A stretch of 6,474 bases of DNA, taken from contig CAOKHR010000143.1 in assembly GCA_948468325.1 (NCBI GenBank), positions 1-6,474 of the forward strand, written 5' to 3'. The notes beneath the pieces were generated by a model that saw only the letters and a list, made by a program, of their open reading frames with translations, was not told the DNA's origin and did not search any database. A program made the position numbers and the translations under genes. This document shows, one piece after another, positions 1 to 6,422 of the stretch; position 1 is the stretch's first letter, and each line of letters starts with the position of its first letter. This stretch comes from an uncultured Lachnospiraceae bacterium (lineage in GTDB: Bacteria; Bacillota; Clostridia; Lachnospirales; Lachnospiraceae).

Positions 1-994
1 AAAAGTTTTTTTTGCGGGAATTTTTCTTTCGCTGGGCGTACTGATTTATTTTACAACGTTTGTCTGGCTGATTGACATCAATGGCAATTCTCTGATTACA
101 GACGATGCGATACTGAAATTTTTGGAAGAGAAGCATGTTTCTTTTGGCAGCAGGAAAAAAGATATAGACTGCACCGCACTGGAAGAAGCGCTCCGGACGA
201 CATATGACGACATCATCTGGGCATCTGTGCGTTTAAGCGGCACAAAAATGACCATTGATATTCAGGAAAACCTCATTACGAAAAAAGAAAGAGACGAAGA
301 GGCGGTAAAACCGGAGGGAGCTTATAATATTGTGGCGGAAAAAGAGGCTCTGGTTACGTCCATCATAACAAGAAACGGGACGCCTATGGTCAAATCAGGC
401 AGCCATGTACAGGCGGGAGATGTATTGGTAAGCAGCCAGCTTGATATTTACAATGACAGCAACGAAATCGTAGATTATGTCTATGTAACGGCGGATGCGG
501 ATATTATGGCTTCCACGCAATATACATATCAGGATGCTTTTCCGATGGAGTACAATCAAAAAGTACGGGTTGGCGAAGGAAAAAGCTGTTACAGCTTAAG
601 TCTGTTTTCTTACCAGTTTGATCTGCCTTCTGCTGTTCAGAAAAAGGAGCCTTATTTGTCTTATACAGAGAGCAGACAGGTTGCCATTGCAAAGGATTAT
701 TATATTCCTGTTATTCTGGAAAAAACAACTTATTATGACTGTGATTATAAGAAAGTAACTCTTTCCAAATCCGATGCCGAAAAAAAGGCAGAAGAAAATA
801 TTTCACAGTTTTTAAAAAAATTGGAAGAAAAGGGTATTCAAATTACGGATAAAAATGTTATGATAGAATTCGAAGATAATGAGTGTCATGTATCTGCCGT
901 TATTACTGCAATTGAGAAAGTCGGCAGATATGAGCCAGCCGAAGTAAAAGAAATATCTGCAGAGGAAAGGCCAATGGAAGATGAGTCTGACTGA
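1..994 (+). CDS. yqfD: Sporulation protein YqfD, 5'-truncated by the window edge
   Basis: The reading frame is open from base 2, so the start lies upstream of the window; a TTG at 122 is internal. The visible 330 residues begin in a transmembrane helix (about residues 2-24, ending in FVWLI), followed by the YqfD signature: D-I-N-G-N, then a segment ending IIWASVRLSGTKMTIDIQE, then a soluble region with NGTPMVKSGSHVQAGDVLVS and an ADADIMASTQYTY stretch. YqfD of B. subtilis has roughly 400 residues, so about 70-90 N-terminal residues are missing here. In B. subtilis yqfCD is a sigma-E, mother-cell sporulation locus, and YqfD is a membrane protein needed for efficient sporulation; its biochemical role is not established. 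The acidic C-terminus (EERPMEDESD) overlaps the next gene by 14 bases, which places it in an operon with phoH. Identity is well supported by motifs and synteny; the sporulation role is transferred from the family. Confidence 0.9.
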   Translation, partial: KVFFAGIFLSLGVLIYFTTFVWLIDINGNSLITDDAILKFLEEKHVSFGSRKKDIDCTALEEALRTTYDDIIWASVRLSGTKMTIDIQENLITKKERDEEAVKPEGAYNIVAEKEALVTSIITRNGTPMVKSGSHVQAGDVLVSSQLDIYNDSNEIVDYVYVTADADIMASTQYTYQDAFPMEYNQKVRVGEGKSCYSLSLFSYQFDLPSAVQKKEPYLSYTESRQVAIAKDYYIPVILEKTTYYDCDYKKVTLSKSDAEKKAEENISQFLKKLEEKGIQITDKNVMIEFEDNECHVSAVITAIEKVGRYEPAEVKEISAEERPMEDESD

Positions 995-1973
995 ACTGAA
1001 TTTAAATATTCCGCCGGAGCATTTGGCAAATGTGTTCGGTTTGTTTGATGTTTATATGAAAAAAATTGAAAAGGCATTTCATGTGACGGTTGTTGTCCGC
1101 AATGAAACTGTCAGGCTGCTTGGAAGCAGCGGTGCGATTAAAAATGCTGCAAATGTATTTGAACAGTTGTTAGAGCTTTCAGAACGAGGAAATACGATTA
1201 CAGAACAGGCTGTCAATTATGCAATTTCTCTTGCAATAGAAAATATGCCGGTTTCTGTTGCAGACATAGACCAGGAGTATATCTGCCATACGGTACAGGG
1301 AAAACCGGTAAGCCCCAAAACATTAGGGCAGAAAAATTATGTATCCGCTATCCGCAATAAGATGATTGTTTTTGGATACGGGCCTGCCGGAACAGGCAAG
1401 ACATATCTGGCAATTGCCATGGCAGTTACGGCATTTAAAAATGAAAGCGTAAGCAGAATTATTCTGACGCGTCCTGCAATTGAAGCGGGAGAGAAACTTG
1501 GATTTCTGCCCGGAGATCTGCAAAGTAAAATAGATCCTTATCTAAGGCCTTTATATGACGCGTTATATCAGATTATGGGAGCAGAGAGTTTTGTGCGCAA
1601 TACGGAAAAAGGGCTGATTGAAGTGGCTCCGCTTGCTTACATGCGGGGGCGGACACTGGATAATGCATTTATTATTTTAGATGAAGCGCAGAATACCACG
1701 CCTGCGCAGATGAAAATGTTTCTTACACGTATCGGTTTTGGCTCTAAAGTAGTGATTACCGGCGATGCTACGCAAAAAGATCTGCCGCCCGGTACGAAAT
1801 CAGGCCTGGATGTTGCCCTGAAAGTGCTGCGTAAAGTAGAGGATATAGGAATGTGTGAGCTGACCAGCAGCGATGTCGTCCGTCATCCTCTGGTGCAGAA
1901 AATAGTACAGGCCTATGAAGAATATGAATTGCGTCAGGAAAAAAAGAAACAGAGACAGGTGTATAGAAGATAA
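981..1973 (+). CDS. phoH: PhoH family P-loop ATPase
   Basis: This 330-residue protein has the usual length for chromosomal PhoH (about 320). Residues 1 to about 95 form an N-terminal region with a KH-like look (VVVRNETVRLLGSSGAIKNA). The ATPase domain follows: Walker A GPAGTGKT at residues 134-141, Walker B with FIILDEAQNTT (D234, E235), the sensor-like VITGDATQKDLP (G261, D262), and a conserved end segment SDVVRHPLVQKIV carrying a likely arginine finger. The tail is rich in K, Q and R. PhoH proteins are cytoplasmic ATPases thought to act on RNA; the E. coli relative YbeZ is encoded with, and binds, YbeY. No PIN domain is present, so this is not the PhoH2 toxin form. The ATG at 981 is preceded by AGGAAAGG at 963-970 with a 10-base gap, and lies inside the end of yqfD. 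Its stop TAA shares one base with the ATG of the next gene. Despite the name, a link to phosphate starvation should not be assumed. Confidence 0.95.
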   Translation: MSLTELNLNIPPEHLANVFGLFDVYMKKIEKAFHVTVVVRNETVRLLGSSGAIKNAANVFEQLLELSERGNTITEQAVNYAISLAIENMPVSVADIDQEYICHTVQGKPVSPKTLGQKNYVSAIRNKMIVFGYGPAGTGKTYLAIAMAVTAFKNESVSRIILTRPAIEAGEKLGFLPGDLQSKIDPYLRPLYDALYQIMGAESFVRNTEKGLIEVAPLAYMRGRTLDNAFIILDEAQNTTPAQMKMFLTRIGFGSKVVITGDATQKDLPPGTKSGLDVALKVLRKVEDIGMCELTSSDVVRHPLVQKIVQAYEEYELRQEKKKQRQVYRR

Positions 1974-3163
1974 TGAAACAGAAAATGCCCTGGAAACGGC
2001 TGCGGCATTATTTTGAAATTGTACTTATGACTGTATTGGTATCCGCTTTTTTTGCTTACCAGAGCGGTTTTATGATTGATCAGGCATTGGCTTATCTGGT
2101 TTTGGATGCGATATTCCTTGCAGTTTTGCTTTATACATTAGAAAGCAGCCGCATACATCAGAAAATTGGAACAAGCGCTTCCAATCATTATGGAAAGATT
2201 GCTTTTTGTTATGGAGTTTTATGCATAATAACTGTCTGTTTTTATTTTTTTCCGACATTTACCGTTCCGGCAGCAGCATTTGCGCTTTTTTTGGGTTTAA
2301 TTGCAAACGAGGAAATTGCAATCGAAGTCAGCATTTTCTTATGTGTGCTTTTGGGTACGACTTCAGGCAGAGATTTCTATGAGCTTGCATCCGACTGCGT
2401 TTTAATTTTTATCGGTGCGCAGATGGCCCGCACGATGCATGAGAAAAAACACCGCATTTGGGGATGTTTGATTTTGTTTTCTTCCTCTGTGTGTATTCCG
2501 GCGATGTTTTATTATCTGGCCTATGCCAAAAGCCATATAAAGATTATGATCTGGAACGCAGAATTTATGGTGCTTGCAGTTCTCTTATATTATATACTGG
2601 CCAATAAACTGTATGATAAAAAAGATCACGAAGAACTGGATGCCTGCGAGGAGATTATCAAAGAGGATTATCCTCTTGTAAAAGATATAAAAAACTATTC
2701 AAAAGCGGAGTATGTACATGCAATCAAAGTAGCCACCATTGCAGGAAGATGTGCGGCTGAGATCGGTGCAAATGAAATTATTGCAGCCGTATCCGGATTT
2801 TATTACCGTCTCGGAGTTTTAGAGGGGGAACCGTTTGTGGAAAACGCAGTCCGTCTGGCAAAAGAAAACTGCTTTCCGGAGGCTGTTATTCAGATTTTGT
2901 CTGAATATAATGGTGAATTAAGGTTGCCCTCTTCCAAAGAGTCTGCTATAGTACATATGGTAGATACCTGTGTGAAAAAGATTGAAATGTTAAGTTTACA
3001 GAATCTTTCTTCTTCCTGGAATCAGGATATGGTAATCTATCAGACTTTAAATGAAGTCTCTGCCACCGGTATTTACGATGAATCAGGTGTCAGTATGAAT
3101 CAGTTTTTAAAAATCAGGGAATTGTTAGTGCGTGAGGAGATTGGATATGACAATAACAATTGA
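1973..3163 (+). CDS. PgpH-like membrane protein with a degenerate HD domain
   Basis: A 396-residue protein in the slot that PgpH/YqfF (7TMR-HD c-di-AMP phosphodiesterase) holds between phoH and ybeY in many Firmicutes. Hydrophobic helices lie near residues 13-30, 36-55, 76-93, 97-110, 115-130, 138-153, 162-184 and 191-211. The stretch TVPAAAFALFLGLIANEEIAIEVS resembles the PgpH 7TM region in pattern. Residues 240-390 align by eye with the PgpH HD domain: YVHAIKVATIAG keeps the first His (H249), and D331 matches the late Asp. However, the HD dyad of YYHDIGK reads Y278-R279 (FYYRLGV), and the HHG motif reads Y312-N313-G314. PgpH is about 700 residues; the large extracellular domain is absent. 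The frame is intact, so this looks like a maintained protein rather than a decayed gene. Probably not a phosphodiesterase; a binding or scaffold role is only a guess. The start is coupled to phoH (TAATG at 1971-1975) with no strong ribosome binding site. Confidence 0.75.
   Translation: MKQKMPWKRLRHYFEIVLMTVLVSAFFAYQSGFMIDQALAYLVLDAIFLAVLLYTLESSRIHQKIGTSASNHYGKIAFCYGVLCIITVCFYFFPTFTVPAAAFALFLGLIANEEIAIEVSIFLCVLLGTTSGRDFYELASDCVLIFIGAQMARTMHEKKHRIWGCLILFSSSVCIPAMFYYLAYAKSHIKIMIWNAEFMVLAVLLYYILANKLYDKKDHEELDACEEIIKEDYPLVKDIKNYSKAEYVHAIKVATIAGRCAAEIGANEIIAAVSGFYYRLGVLEGEPFVENAVRLAKENCFPEAVIQILSEYNGELRLPSSKESAIVHMVDTCVKKIEMLSLQNLSSSWNQDMVIYQTLNEVSATGIYDESGVSMNQFLKIRELLVREEIGYDNNN
3135..3139 (+). 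promoter_or_regulatory. Ribosome binding site that sets the ybeY start
   Basis: AGGAG lies seven bases before the ATG at 3147, inside the end of the upstream membrane-protein gene. An upstream in-frame GTG at 3132 overlaps this site and has no ribosome binding site of its own at proper distance, so 3147 is the better start. Confidence 0.7.
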
Positions 3164-3644
3164 AGAAGAGGAGAAGCCGCTGTTTGATTTCGATTACGCC
3201 GGTCTGGCCAGAGAGGTGATTATATTTACTTTAAACCACGAGGGTTTTCCTTATGAAGCTGAAGTAAATGTAATTCTGACAGACGATATTTCAATCCGGG
3301 AGATAAACCTGGAATACAGAGATATTGACAAATCTACCGATGTACTGTCGTTTCCGATGTTAAATCTTGACTCTGCCGGAGATTTTACCAGTATTAAGGA
3401 ATATCTGGAAGATAATTTCAATCCGGATACAGGAGAAGTAATGCTTGGCGATATTATTATATCCGTTCCAAAAGTAACGGAACAGGCTGCTGCTTATGGG
3501 CATACCGTGAAGCGGGAGTTTGCATTTTTAATTGTACATAGTGTCTTTCATCTTTTGGGATATGATCATATGACACCAAAAGACGCGGCATTTATGGAAA
3601 ATAAACAAGAAACAATCCTGAAGGAAATGAATATCCTAAGGTAA
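3147..3644 (+). CDS. ybeY: Endoribonuclease YbeY (rRNA maturation RNase)
   Basis: YbeY is a zinc-dependent single-strand endoribonuclease that takes part in 16S rRNA 3'-end maturation and late ribosome quality control. The 165-residue product has the family signature HSVFHLLGYDH at residues 131-141, giving the three zinc-binding histidines H131, H135 and H141 (HxxxHxxxxxH). It also has the conserved segment around R58 (EYRDIDKSTDVLSFPM) and LGDIIIS from residue 100. Between the SFPM and LGD motifs lies a 27-residue acidic segment (72-98), longer than in E. coli YbeY; a comparable but shorter insert occurs in B. subtilis. The gene overlaps the previous one by 17 bases, so it is the last member of the coupled yqfD-phoH-(PgpH-like)-ybeY cluster. 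The pairing with phoH fits the YbeZ-YbeY partnership known in E. coli. All catalytic-site residues are present, so it should be active. Confidence 0.95.
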   Translation: MTITIEEEEKPLFDFDYAGLAREVIIFTLNHEGFPYEAEVNVILTDDISIREINLEYRDIDKSTDVLSFPMLNLDSAGDFTSIKEYLEDNFNPDTGEVMLGDIIISVPKVTEQAAAYGHTVKREFAFLIVHSVFHLLGYDHMTPKDAAFMENKQETILKEMNILR

Positions 3645-3647
3645 TAT

Positions 3648-3674
3648 TGCCAAATGGCACAAAGGTATCCTTTG
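3648..3674 (+). repeat. Two tandem small inverted repeats in the ybeY-DUF3048 gap
   Basis: TGCC (3648-3651) can pair with GGCA (3656-3659), and CAAAGG (3660-3665) with CCTTTG (3669-3674), directly abutting. An alternative pairing of CCAAA (3650-3654) with TTTGG (3671-3675) excludes both. No T-run follows, so a classical intrinsic terminator is unlikely. The structure ends nine bases before the AGGAGG of the lipoprotein gene. It may be a weak mRNA leader or processing structure, or chance. Confidence 0.3.
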
Positions 3675-3695
3675 GGAAAACTAGGAGGGTAAATG

Positions 3696-4820
3696 ATGAA
3701 ACACATGAAAAAAGCAGTTCTTTTTGCAGCCGTCTGCTGTATGGCATTTTCAGGATGCGGAAAAACAGAAGAAGAAGTCCCTGAAACACCGACAGAGACT
3801 GTTGATCTCGTTGAAACAGAACAGCCGTCTGAAACAGAAATTCCGACAGAAACAGAACCGGAAGTTGTTTCTCCGGCCAACAGAAATCCGCTGACAGGAG
3901 AGGCAATGGATGAGGCACTGGTTGCACAGCGTCCGGTATCCTGTATGATCGGAAACACCACGGATGCAATGCCGCAGTATGGAATTTCCAATGCAGATGT
4001 TATTGTGGAGGCTCCGGCAGAAGGCGGTCTGACAAGACTGATGACCATTTATCAGGATTACGCAGAATTGCCGACAATTATGTCTGTTCGAAGCTGCAGG
4101 CACTACTATGCATATCTGTCCAATGAGTTTGAGGCAATTTATGTGCATTACGGACAGGCTATTTATGCAACTGAAATGTTAAAAAGATTTGATGATTTAA
4201 ACGGTCTGGACGGAGATCTTGAAAACGTTACGTTTTTCCGGGACAAGTCCAGAAAATCACCGCATAACGCATACATCAACGGCGAAAGTATAATCGCAGG
4301 AATTGAGAAGCGGGAATACCGTACCGGGCATGCAGATACTTATAACAATACATTCCGCTTTGCAGATGCAGACAGAGAACTTGAAAACGGAGAAGCAGCG
4401 GCCGTTGTAGAACCGGGATACCAGGTAAACAAACCATGGTTCGTTTACAATGAATCTACCGGATTATATGAAAGGTACCAGTACAAAGCGCCTCACAAAG
4501 ACGGAGGAACAGGAGACCAGCTTGCATTTAAAAACATAATCATCAGAGTATGTGATTATCAGGTTGAGCCGGACGGAAAATATCTGGATGTTAAAACTGC
4601 TTCTTACGGAGCTGCCGGAAAATATATTTCAAACGGCAAAGCAATTGATATTGCATGGGTGAAACCGGTAGAAGACGGCGTTTGTACTTATTATGATGCC
4701 AACGGCAATGAAATTGAACTGAATCCTGGAAAGACATGTATCTGCATTGTGTTAAAGGATGCGGAAGATAAAATCGGTGTATATGCAACCGAAGCGGATT
4801 TTGAAGCTGCCAGGAATTAA
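3696..4820 (+). CDS. DUF3048 (YerB-like) lipoprotein
   Basis: A 374-residue secreted lipoprotein of the DUF3048 family, of which B. subtilis YerB is a member; no biochemical activity is firmly assigned. The N-terminus is a type II signal peptide: KHMKK, a hydrophobic stretch, then lipobox FSGC with the lipidated C21 (Phe at -3 is less usual than Leu). Residues 24-57 form an acidic linker rich in Thr, Glu and Pro, probably a spacer from the membrane. The N-terminal DUF3048 domain runs from NPLTGEAMDE to about residue 230 and holds the family motifs AQRPVSCMIGN, PQYGISNADVIVEAPAEGGLTRLM, VRSCRHYY (131-138) and VHYGQ (H151). The C-terminal DUF3048 domain covers about 238-365 with NPGKTCICIV near its end. 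AGGAGG at 3683-3688 sits seven bases before the ATG at 3696; an ATG at 3693 is equally in frame but only four bases away. It is 48-51 bases after ybeY, so it may be co-transcribed. Confidence 0.88.
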   Translation: MKHMKKAVLFAAVCCMAFSGCGKTEEEVPETPTETVDLVETEQPSETEIPTETEPEVVSPANRNPLTGEAMDEALVAQRPVSCMIGNTTDAMPQYGISNADVIVEAPAEGGLTRLMTIYQDYAELPTIMSVRSCRHYYAYLSNEFEAIYVHYGQAIYATEMLKRFDDLNGLDGDLENVTFFRDKSRKSPHNAYINGESIIAGIEKREYRTGHADTYNNTFRFADADRELENGEAAAVVEPGYQVNKPWFVYNESTGLYERYQYKAPHKDGGTGDQLAFKNIIIRVCDYQVEPDGKYLDVKTASYGAAGKYISNGKAIDIAWVKPVEDGVCTYYDANGNEIELNPGKTCICIVLKDAEDKIGVYATEADFEAARN

Positions 4821-4825
4821 TGAAA

Positions 4826-4847
4826 CATTGTAAAAGATAATACAATG
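4826..4847 (+). other. Alternative hairpin in the nnr leader
   Basis: CATTGTA (4826-4832) is an exact reverse complement of TACAATG (4841-4847), with an eight-base loop. It is mostly A-U and therefore weak. It uses bases 4844-4847 that are also needed by the larger downstream hairpin, so the two cannot form fully at once. This resembles an antiterminator/terminator pair in layout, but no ligand-binding domain or leader peptide was seen. Confidence 0.35.
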
Positions 4848-4855
4848 CGGATAAT
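4828..4855 (+). promoter_or_regulatory. Candidate sigma-A promoter for nnr
   Basis: TTGTAA at 4828-4833 (four of six matches to TTGACA) and GATAAT at 4850-4855 (five of six matches to TATAAT) are 16 bases apart. Transcription would start near 4862, inside the hairpin loop, giving a leader of about 46 bases. The match is moderate and such boxes occur by chance in A/T-rich DNA. Confidence 0.3.
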
Positions 4856-4892
4856 GCAGGGGAGTATGCCTGGCACTATCCGCATTATCTTT
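4833..4892 (+). terminator. Long hairpin between the DUF3048 gene and nnr, terminator-like
   Basis: Bases 4844-4857 pair with 4873-4886 with one A-C mismatch (13 of 14 pairs; core GCGGATA with TATCCGC). AGG (4858-4860) pairs with CCT (4869-4871) after a bulged G, closing an eight-base loop. AAAGAT (4833-4838) can pair with ATCTTT (4887-4892) across a five-base bulge. An A-rich run precedes and a short T-rich run (ATCTTT) follows, as in intrinsic terminators, but the T-run is imperfect, so termination may be leaky. It begins 12 bases after the DUF3048 stop and ends three bases before the nnr ribosome binding site. There is no room for a promoter between it and nnr, so nnr must be read through it or start within or just before it. 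Confidence 0.5.
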
Positions 4893-4895
4893 GGC

Positions 4896-4903
4896 GGAGG
4901 AGG
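4896..4903 (+). promoter_or_regulatory. Ribosome binding site that sets the nnr start
   Basis: GGAGGAGG lies four bases before the ATG at 4908 (seven bases counted from the first GGAGG). An in-frame ATG at 4845 would add 21 residues encoded by the hairpin region with no ribosome binding site and no family similarity, so 4908 is preferred; MQYLVNSREMKQCD is the usual family beginning. Confidence 0.85.
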
Positions 4904-4907
4904 AAAT

Positions 4908-6413
4908 ATGCAGTATCTGGTTAACAGCCGGGAAATGAAGCAGTGCGATAAGAATACGACGGAGTACTATGGTGTATCCTCTATGGTGCTGATGGAACGG
5001 GCGGCGCTGGCTGTTTTTTCTGAAATACAAAAACGGTTTTCAAAAGAGGATGGAAAAGTACTGGTTTTATGCGGCACCGGCAATAATGGCGGCGATGGAA
5101 TTGCCGTTGCAAGACTTTTGCATCTGGCAGGATGGCAGGTGGAAATGCTGCTTCCCATGAAAGGGAAGAAAATGACGCCTGAAACAGAAAGGCAGTACGA
5201 TACGGCAGGGAAATATTATGTGCCGGAAACGGACCATATACAGGAACACTCATATGCTGTGGTTGTGGACGCGCTTTTTGGGATTGGATTATCGCGCGGA
5301 ATTGAAGGAAATCCGGGCAGGATACTGGAAGCAATTAATAAAATGCCTGCGTTTCGCATTGCTGTTGATATTGCTTCCGGTGTTCTGGCAGATACGGGAG
5401 CCGTCCCCGGGGCTGCTTTTTGTGCAGATTTAACGGTAACATTCGGGTTTGCCAAAATCGGCCAGTTTTTGTATCCGGGAGCGGAATATACGGGCGAGCT
5501 TATCACAGCGGATATTGGAATTGACAAAAACGGATTTCAGAGACAAAACCCATCCGGAAAATACTTAAACAGAGAAGATTTGTCCACACTGCTTCCGAAA
5601 CGGAGGGCATATTCCAATAAGGGAAGTTACGGAAAAACACTGATTATCGCCGGATCTTCTGATATGGCCGGAGCCGCTTATTTTGCGGCAAAAGCGGCAT
5701 ATTACAGCGGATGCGGGCTGGTGCGGATTTTTACGGCAAAAGAAAACAGGGAAATTCTCTTGACGAAGCTTCCGGAAGCGATTATAACTACATATGAGGC
5801 AGAGCAGATTCCGATGTCAAAGCTGAAAGAGAGTATGGAATGGGCAGATGCTGTTTTAATCGGGCCGGGTCTTTCCAGAAGCCCTGCGGCACAGATGCTT
5901 GTAGAAAGCGTCCTTTCCTGTGAATCGAAAAAAATTGTTTTTGATGCCGACGCACTGAACATAATTTCAAAAGATACAAAAGTTCTTAAAAATACATGCG
6001 GTGAACGGGTGATTACGCCGCATCTCGGAGAAATGAGCCGTCTCACAGGTAAAAATATAAAAAGTATTCAGGAAAATCTTCTGCAGGCTGCTTTGGATTT
6101 TGCAAAGGAGTATCATGTTTTTTGTGTTTTAAAAGATGCAAGAACCGTAATCGGAATGCCGGACGGAGAATTTTTTGTCAATACGACCGGAAATCACGGG
6201 ATGGCAACCGGCGGAAGCGGTGATGTTCTCTCCGGTTTTATTACAGGATTTCTGGCGCAGGGATTATCTTGTGAGAAAGCCCTGCCGGCAGCCGTTTATC
6301 TGCATGGCATGGCGGGTGACCTGGCGGCAGAAGCGCACGGGGCATACAGCATGGTGGCTTCGGATTTGCTGGAAATGATTCCGGAAGCAGTCAAATCATC
6401 AGGAAAGGAATGA
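4908..6413 (+). CDS. nnr: Bifunctional NAD(P)H-hydrate epimerase / ADP-dependent dehydratase
   Basis: This 501-residue cytosolic repair enzyme restores NADH and NADPH from their hydrated forms: the N-terminal domain interconverts the R and S epimers of NAD(P)HX, and the C-terminal domain dehydrates the S form using ADP (bacterial type). Length matches fused Nnr proteins. Epimerase (about 1-215): GTGNNGGDG at 56-64, DALFGIGLSR, AVDIASG at 152-158 with the likely catalytic D154 (family usually VDIPSG), then TFGFAKIGQ and ADIGID. Dehydratase (about 225-495): KGSYGKTLIIAGS, IGPGL at 318-322, DADALN at 346-351, TPHLGEM at 370-376 (commonly HPGE), LKDARTVI (commonly LKG), and TTGNHGMATGGSGD with the catalytic D439 at its end. 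All central residues are present, so both halves should work. It lies 87 bases after the DUF3048 gene, behind a terminator-like hairpin, and nine bases before alr, with which it is probably co-transcribed. Confidence 0.95.
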   Translation: MQYLVNSREMKQCDKNTTEYYGVSSMVLMERAALAVFSEIQKRFSKEDGKVLVLCGTGNNGGDGIAVARLLHLAGWQVEMLLPMKGKKMTPETERQYDTAGKYYVPETDHIQEHSYAVVVDALFGIGLSRGIEGNPGRILEAINKMPAFRIAVDIASGVLADTGAVPGAAFCADLTVTFGFAKIGQFLYPGAEYTGELITADIGIDKNGFQRQNPSGKYLNREDLSTLLPKRRAYSNKGSYGKTLIIAGSSDMAGAAYFAAKAAYYSGCGLVRIFTAKENREILLTKLPEAIITTYEAEQIPMSKLKESMEWADAVLIGPGLSRSPAAQMLVESVLSCESKKIVFDADALNIISKDTKVLKNTCGERVITPHLGEMSRLTGKNIKSIQENLLQAALDFAKEYHVFCVLKDARTVIGMPDGEFFVNTTGNHGMATGGSGDVLSGFITGFLAQGLSCEKALPAAVYLHGMAGDLAAEAHGAYSMVASDLLEMIPEAVKSSGKE

Positions 6414-6422
6414 TTCGTTTAC

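Noticed and set aside
122..994. TTG at 122 as the start of yqfD
   Set aside because: The frame is open to the window edge, and the upstream residues encode the conserved YqfD transmembrane segment and D-I-N-G-N motif.
3132..3146. GTG start for ybeY at 3132
   Set aside because: The AGGAG at 3135-3139 falls inside this extension and is properly spaced for ATG 3147 instead.
3360..3440. Acidic insert in YbeY between SFPM and LGD as a possible novel domain
   Set aside because: It is only 27 residues, and a shorter segment is present at the same place in Bacillus YbeY; most likely a normal Firmicute loop.
3566..4148. Minus-strand open frames of 160, 125 and 132 residues opposite the start of the DUF3048 gene
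   Set aside because: They are antisense shadows of the Thr/Glu/Pro-rich coding segment, with low-complexity Ser/Thr/Val or Cys/Arg/Phe-rich translations, no convincing ribosome binding site and no recognisable domain.
4845..4907. N-terminal 21-residue extension of Nnr from the ATG at 4845
   Set aside because: The stretch is the hairpin region, lacks a ribosome binding site and does not resemble the family; ATG 4908 has GGAGGAGG just upstream.
4967..5527. Several minus-strand open frames opposite nnr
   Set aside because: All overlap a strongly conserved gene on the + strand and show no motif or start signal.
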